A stretch of DNA of 39,268 nt from Butyrivibrio sp. (GTDB taxonomy: Bacteria; Bacillota; Clostridia; Lachnospirales; Lachnospiraceae), in assembly GCA_022486625.1 (NCBI GenBank), contig JAKVKH010000036.1, positions 1 through 39,268 on the forward strand. The letters run 5' to 3'. Positions 35,517-39,268 of the stretch are shown here, in pieces. Position 1 is the first letter of the stretch. Each line of letters begins with the position of its first letter. The position numbers were made by a program, and so were the translations under genes. The notes under the pieces were generated by a model. That model made no database searches. It saw nothing but the letters and a program-made list of their open reading frames with translations, and was not told the DNA's origin.

Positions 35517-36851
35517 TTAATCCTGTTCGTTTTCTCCACGTTCACGAATAATAAATCTTAACGGAGTTCCTCTGAATCCAAAGGCCTCCCGGATCTGGTT
35601 TTCAATATATCTCGTATAGGAGAAATGCATCAGCTTCTTGTCATTGACAAAAATAACAAAAGTCGGAGGCTTTACCGCTACCTGCGTAATATAAAATACC
35701 TTCAGCATTCTGCCCTTATCCGACGGCGGTTGCTGCATGACAAGCGCCTGTGTCAGTATTTCATTAAGAACACCGGTAGCCACACGCATCGCATGATTCT
35801 CGCTGACCATATCAATCAGATCATAAAGTTTGGTCAGACGCTGTCCAGTCTGTGCGGAAATAAAAAGAATCTCTGCATATGGCATGAAAGAAAGTGTCTG
35901 CCTGACCTTTCTTGTAAAATCACCAACACTCTTATTATCTTTCTCAATCAGATCCCACTTATTAACCGCAATGATAACGGCCTTGCCCCGCTCATGAGCA
36001 ATTCCGGCAATCTTGGCATCCTGTTCAGTGACACCTTCATCTGCATTAATCACAACAATGGCAACATCTGCGCGTTCTACCGCAGTAACAGTACGCAGAA
36101 TCATGAATTCTTCAAGTTCTTCCTTGATTTTGTTCTTCCTGCGAAGTCCTGCAGTATCAATAAAGGTATATTTTCTGTCATGATAAACAACTTCCGTATC
36201 AATTGCATCACGGGTCGTACCTGCCACATCGGATACAATAAGACGGTTTTCGCCGATCAGCTTATTAATAATAGAGGACTTACCAACATTCGGCTTACCG
36301 ATAATTGCAACCTTCAGAGAGTCATCTTCCTCCTCCGCTTCCGGAAGTTCCTTGAAGTGTGACACGATCTCTTCCAGAAGATCACCAATTCCCATCTGGT
36401 TAGCTGCACTGATCGGATGTGGATCACCGATTCCCAGGTTATAAAATTCATAGACATCCAGCATATCACGGCCAAAGTTATCGACCTTATTAACCGTCAG
36501 GATGACCGGCTTTGCCGAACGGCGAAGCATATCTGCCACCTTGGCGTCCGCATCTGTAACCCCCTGTTTGGCATCTACCATGAACAGAATCACATCTGCC
36601 GTATCAATGGCAATCTGTGCCTGCTCTCTCATCTGAGAAAGAATCACATCCTTCGAATCAGGTTCGATACCACCTGTATCCACAAGCGTAAACGTGTGAT
36701 TAAGCCACTCCACATCACGGTAGAGTCTGTCTCTGGTTACACCGGGTGTATCTTTTACAATGGAAATATTTTTACCGGCAAGTGCGTTGAATAATGTGGA
36801 TTTGCCGACATTTGGTCTCCCTACTACTGCTACAATGTTTTTTCTTTTCAT
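35517..36851 (-). CDS. der: Ribosome-associated GTPase Der (EngA)
   Basis: A 444-residue protein with two GTPase domains and a KH-like end, needed for 50S subunit assembly. Domain 1 has GRPNVGKST, DTPGVTRD, DTGG and NKVD; domain 2 (about 176-345) has GKPNVGKSS, DVAGTTRD, DTAGLRRK and NKWD. The C-terminal KH-like region contains MKVFYITQ-like LKVFYITQVAVKPPTFVIF. An acidic linker EAEEEDD joins the GTPase domains. Promoter candidate at 36970-36978; it heads the der-plsY-gpsA operon. Confidence 0.97.
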   Translation of the reverse strand: MKRKNIVAVVGRPNVGKSTLFNALAGKNISIVKDTPGVTRDRLYRDVEWLNHTFTLVDTGGIEPDSKDVILSQMREQAQIAIDTADVILFMVDAKQGVTDADAKVADMLRRSAKPVILTVNKVDNFGRDMLDVYEFYNLGIGDPHPISAANQMGIGDLLEEIVSHFKELPEAEEEDDSLKVAIIGKPNVGKSSIINKLIGENRLIVSDVAGTTRDAIDTEVVYHDRKYTFIDTAGLRRKNKIKEELEEFMILRTVTAVERADVAIVVINADEGVTEQDAKIAGIAHERGKAVIIAVNKWDLIEKDNKSVGDFTRKVRQTLSFMPYAEILFISAQTGQRLTKLYDLIDMVSENHAMRVATGVLNEILTQALVMQQPPSDKGRMLKVFYITQVAVKPPTFVIFVNDKKLMHFSYTRYIENQIREAFGFRGTPLRFIIRERGENEQD

Positions 36852-36969
36852 TTTATCACCAATACCGTTCTCTAATTAAATGCAAATGCGATAACACCTG
36901 CATTAAAAAGCCATCCATCGGACAGCAGCTGCATGCGCGAAATTCCGGTCTGAAGCCAGACAGGAAGAT

Positions 36970-36978
36970 ATTATAACA
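36970..36978 (-). promoter_or_regulatory. Extended -10 candidate for the der operon
   Basis: On the minus strand TGTTATAAT (TATAAT at 36970-36975 with TGn). The -35 is weak. A leader of about 110 nt follows; I see no named RNA element in it. Confidence 0.6.
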
Positions 36979-37036
36979 TAAAACTTCAAAAAATTCATTC
37001 ATTTATGATGCATTATCGGATTTTTATAAAAACATA

Positions 37037-37111
37037 AAGAGGATGCACAGCAATTCCTATACAGAGGTTGCGCAGCAACCTCTTTTAAATAGAGGTGCTG
37101 CGCACCTCTAT
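37037..37111. repeat. Second locus of the 24-bp palindromic repeat family
   Basis: A decayed unit (37037-37060) is followed by an intact unit (37061-37084, hairpin AGAGGTTGC-GCA-GCAACCTCT) and, after four bases, a 10-bp hairpin ATAGAGGTGC-TGC-GCACCTCTAT (37089-37111). The intact unit matches 12354-12377 at 23 of 24 positions. It lies in the gap between der and prs, just before the prs promoter. Confidence 0.85.
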
Positions 37112-37132
37112 CTAATGATACCATGAAATTCC

Positions 37133-37161
37133 TTGACGTGTCACTAACAGGATGATAAAAC
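37133..37161 (+). promoter_or_regulatory. Promoter candidate for prs
   Basis: TTGACG (37133-37138), a 17-nt spacer and TAAAAC (37156-37161) with a TGn extension. It gives a leader of about 33 nt. Confidence 0.55.
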
Positions 37162-37200
37162 AAAGAGGTAAAAACAATTCATAACAGATTGGAGTATATC

Positions 37201-38400
37201 ATGCCTGATTTTCACAAACTGGAAGCTACCATGCCTGTTGCACCACTTGGCCTCGTTGCACTTGATTCCGCCGGGGAACTTGGTAAAAGCGTCAATCAGT
37301 ATCTTGCTGAATTCCGCCATACGCTGCACACTGTTCCATCTACAGACCCTGCATTCAGGGGTTACGTCAAGGACAATTATCTGCTGAACGTGGAAACGGA
37401 TCGTTTCGGAAGCGGTGAAGGGAAAGCTGTAATTAATGAAACAGTCAGAGGAAAAGATCTGTATATTCTTCTCGACGTCTGTAACCACAGCATCAGCTAC
37501 AAAATGAACGGATTTGTCAATTACAAGTCTCCTGATGATCATTATCAGGATCTGAAAAGAGTCATTGCTGCCGTAAATGGTAAAGCAAGAAGAATCAATG
37601 TAATCATGCCGTTCCTGTATGAAGGCAGACAGCATAAAAGAAGCGGATGGGAATCTCTTGATGCCGCAGTAATGTTTGCTGAGCTTCATGATATGGGCAT
37701 CTCTAATTTTATCACCTTTGACGCACATGATCCAAGAATAGCCAATGCTGCTCCTCTTGGCGGTTTTGATAATTTCATGGCTTCCTACCAGTTCATGAAG
37801 GCACTTCTTTACAATATTGATGATCTGATTGTAGATAAGGATCATCTGACAGTTATCAGTCCGGATGAAGGCGCTCTTGACCGTGCAGTATATTTTGCCA
37901 ATGTGCTTGGCGCAGATACCGGTATGTTCTACAAACGCCGTGACTATGCACATGTCGTAAACGGTACCAACCCGATTGTCGCACATGAGTTCCTCGGTTC
38001 CAATATCGAAGGCAAGGACGTCATCATCGTAGATGACATGATTTCCTCCGGTTCCAGCATGATTGACACTGCCAAGCAGCTGAAGGCAATGCACGCAAAA
38101 CGTGTCTTCATCTGCACAACCTTCGGCTTGTTTACAGATGGCATGGATAAATTTGATGCGGCCTATGAAAAAGGCTACTTTGACCGTGTCATTTCCACCA
38201 ACCTGATCTATCAGGACCCGGAAGTAGTCAAGCGTTCATATTATATTGTTGCTGATATGGGAAAATTCCTTGCTACTATCATTGATTTCGTCAATCATGA
38301 TGCCTCCATTTCAAATGTCATTACGCCTACGGAAAAGATTCATGAAATCGTCAACAAATATAATCATGGGGAACGTGCTGAAGATGTTCTGAAAGATTAA
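37201..38400 (+). CDS. prs: Ribose-phosphate pyrophosphokinase, long form
   Basis: A 399-residue PRPP synthetase-like enzyme, which makes phosphoribosyl pyrophosphate from ribose-5-phosphate and ATP. It has the TFDAHDPRI metal and substrate motif near residue 180 and the PRPP loop VIIVDDMISSGSSM near 280, followed by AKRVFICTTFGLFTDG. It is about 80 residues longer than classical Prs, with an N-terminal extension and insertions, so it belongs to the long form seen in some anaerobic Bacillota. I chose ATG 37201, preceded by GGAG, over an in-frame TTG at 37189. Confidence 0.88.
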   Translation: MPDFHKLEATMPVAPLGLVALDSAGELGKSVNQYLAEFRHTLHTVPSTDPAFRGYVKDNYLLNVETDRFGSGEGKAVINETVRGKDLYILLDVCNHSISYKMNGFVNYKSPDDHYQDLKRVIAAVNGKARRINVIMPFLYEGRQHKRSGWESLDAAVMFAELHDMGISNFITFDAHDPRIANAAPLGGFDNFMASYQFMKALLYNIDDLIVDKDHLTVISPDEGALDRAVYFANVLGADTGMFYKRRDYAHVVNGTNPIVAHEFLGSNIEGKDVIIVDDMISSGSSMIDTAKQLKAMHAKRVFICTTFGLFTDGMDKFDAAYEKGYFDRVISTNLIYQDPEVVKRSYYIVADMGKFLATIIDFVNHDASISNVITPTEKIHEIVNKYNHGERAEDVLKD

Positions 38401-38421
38401 CAATTAAACAGAGATACAAAG

Positions 38422-38463
38422 AAAGACATCCTGCTTTTGATATTTCAAAGGCAGGATGTCTTT
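38422..38463. terminator. Bidirectional terminator between prs and the histidine kinase gene
   Basis: AAAGACATCCTGC pairs with GCAGGATGTCTTT, extended inward by TTTTGA/TCAAAG with one G-T, giving a 19-bp stem. T-rich sequence follows on the plus strand and A-rich sequence precedes it. Confidence 0.92.
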
Positions 38464-38491
38464 TTCAGTTTTTATTTCTGTTGTTTTATTT

Positions 38492-39268
38492 TCAGTCTTT
38501 CTTTTCCCGGTCAAACTCCAGAACTGCCTTGAACAGATCTCCATCAAGAACAATATTGAAGGTTCCGTTTTGTGCAAGCGTAAGACTCTTGGCAATAGAA
38601 AGCCCCAGTCCGCTTCCTTCCGTACTTCTGGATACATCACCTCTGATGAATCTCTCCGTCAGTTCATCTGCATTAATATTCAGCTCATTTGCAGAAATAT
38701 TTTTTATGGAAAAAGCAACCTTTTCGGTTCCGTTTTCTTCTTTCAGATCAAGATCCATATATACTCTCGTATTTTCCAGCGCATATTTGAAAACATTATT
38801 CAGCAGATTCTCAATTACTCTCCAGAGATGACGGCTGTCTGCCATGATATAAATCTCATTTTCCTGTGGTTTGAATACTGGACGGAGTCCCTTCTGCTCA
38901 AACTTCTCATAAAACTCGCCGATCGTCTGATTGATCAGTTCTACAAAATTGATTTTTTCCAACGTCAGAGAAATATTGCCGGATGAAATTTTAGACGCTT
39001 CCACCAAATCAACGGTCAGCTGCTTAAGCCTCTGCGATTTCTCATCCAACACTTCCACATATCCCCGGATCTTTGGATCCTGTATGTCTTCTCTCTTGAT
39101 CAGATCCACATAATTGATGATGGAAGTCAACGGCGTCTTGATATCATGAGACACATTGGTTATCAGATCTGCCTTCATCTTTTCGTCCTTCATGCTGATG
39201 CTGACAGCCTTTTCAATTCCATCTCCAATAGAATTTACCGCCTCTGCCAGAATAATATTATCTCCATG
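38492..39268 (-). CDS. Sensor histidine kinase, C-terminal part (5' end outside window)
   Basis: The frame stays open to the window edge, adding 25 residues before MKDEKMKADLITNVSHDIKTP, so the visible part is about 258 residues and the sensor end is missing. The H-box is VSHDIKTPLTSIINYVDL, the N-box is VIENLLNNVFKYAL, and the ATP lid reads GSGLGLSIAKSL. It is a membrane-type kinase of the Bacillota cell-envelope or general class; the partner regulator and the ligand are outside the window. It ends at the shared terminator with prs. Confidence 0.88.
   Translation of the reverse strand, partial: HGDNIILAEAVNSIGDGIEKAVSISMKDEKMKADLITNVSHDIKTPLTSIINYVDLIKREDIQDPKIRGYVEVLDEKSQRLKQLTVDLVEASKISSGNISLTLEKINFVELINQTIGEFYEKFEQKGLRPVFKPQENEIYIMADSRHLWRVIENLLNNVFKYALENTRVYMDLDLKEENGTEKVAFSIKNISANELNINADELTERFIRGDVSRSTEGSGLGLSIAKSLTLAQNGTFNIVLDGDLFKAVLEFDREKKD

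Noticed and set aside
37144..38094. Open frame of about 316 codons opposite prs
   Set aside because: It lies wholly over conserved PRPP synthetase sequence with no motif of its own.

Overview
The window reads as a chromosomal segment of a low-to-moderate GC Bacillota (Firmicutes). Supporting signs are strong AGGAGG-type ribosome binding sites, sigma-A-like promoters, a tyrosine T-box leader, a tetrahydrofolate (THF) riboswitch in front of an ECF folate S component, an FtsH/Der/PlsY/GpsA housekeeping set and a CD1871A-type CXXC micro-protein. An Erysipelotrichia- or Clostridia-like gut anaerobe fits, but I cannot place it further from sequence alone. The bulk is core genome. I see no complete insertion sequence, prophage, CRISPR array, tRNA or rRNA.

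Layout. 1-216 holds an 18-bp tandem repeat and no gene. 217-4224 (minus) is a three-gene Gld-like ABC exporter operon (ATPase, fused permease/GldG-like protein, DUF4340-like protein). 4448-6650 (minus) is dut followed by a membrane GGDEF protein. 6737-12246 (minus) is a copper-responsive cluster: csoR, copA carrying a C-terminal CopZ-like domain, a 48-residue CXXC protein, a polyferredoxin-like membrane protein, and a GH13 hydrolase. A CsoR-box-like palindrome and a nest of repeat hairpins lie in front of csoR. 12545-13430 has a metallophosphoesterase and a small YloV/DAK-C-terminal-like protein at the end of the ftsH transcript. 15403-24473 (minus) is a long co-directional run: serine hydrolase, ABC-F ATPase, purine nucleoside phosphorylase, MTA/SAH deaminase-type amidohydrolase, MBL-fold hydrolase, membrane-anchored MutS-like ATPase and RNase HI, closed by a terminator. 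24662-25732 (plus) is a stand-alone 5'-3' exonuclease. 25760-28343 is a Tyr T-box unit (tyrS plus an AEC transporter). 28340-29205 is a THF-riboswitch folT unit. A methyl-accepting chemotaxis protein, enolase, a GPH-type sugar symporter (plus), the der-plsY-gpsA operon, a long-form PRPP synthetase (plus) and a truncated histidine kinase complete the window.

Three RNA-level control systems are readable. The Tyr T-box has a UAC specifier, an antiterminator and a terminator. The THF aptamer is followed by a hairpin that buries the folT ribosome binding site. The CsoR operator stands in front of a leader made of repeat hairpins. The least routine items are an in-frame internal translation start that could release a free CopZ-like chaperone from copA, a 24-bp palindromic repeat family found at two distant places (12306-12409 and 37037-37111), and two genes whose promoter lies so close to the start codon that their mRNAs look leaderless or nearly so (ABC-F at 22471, metallophosphoesterase at 12545). 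I did not find a clearly new multi-gene defence or metabolic system.
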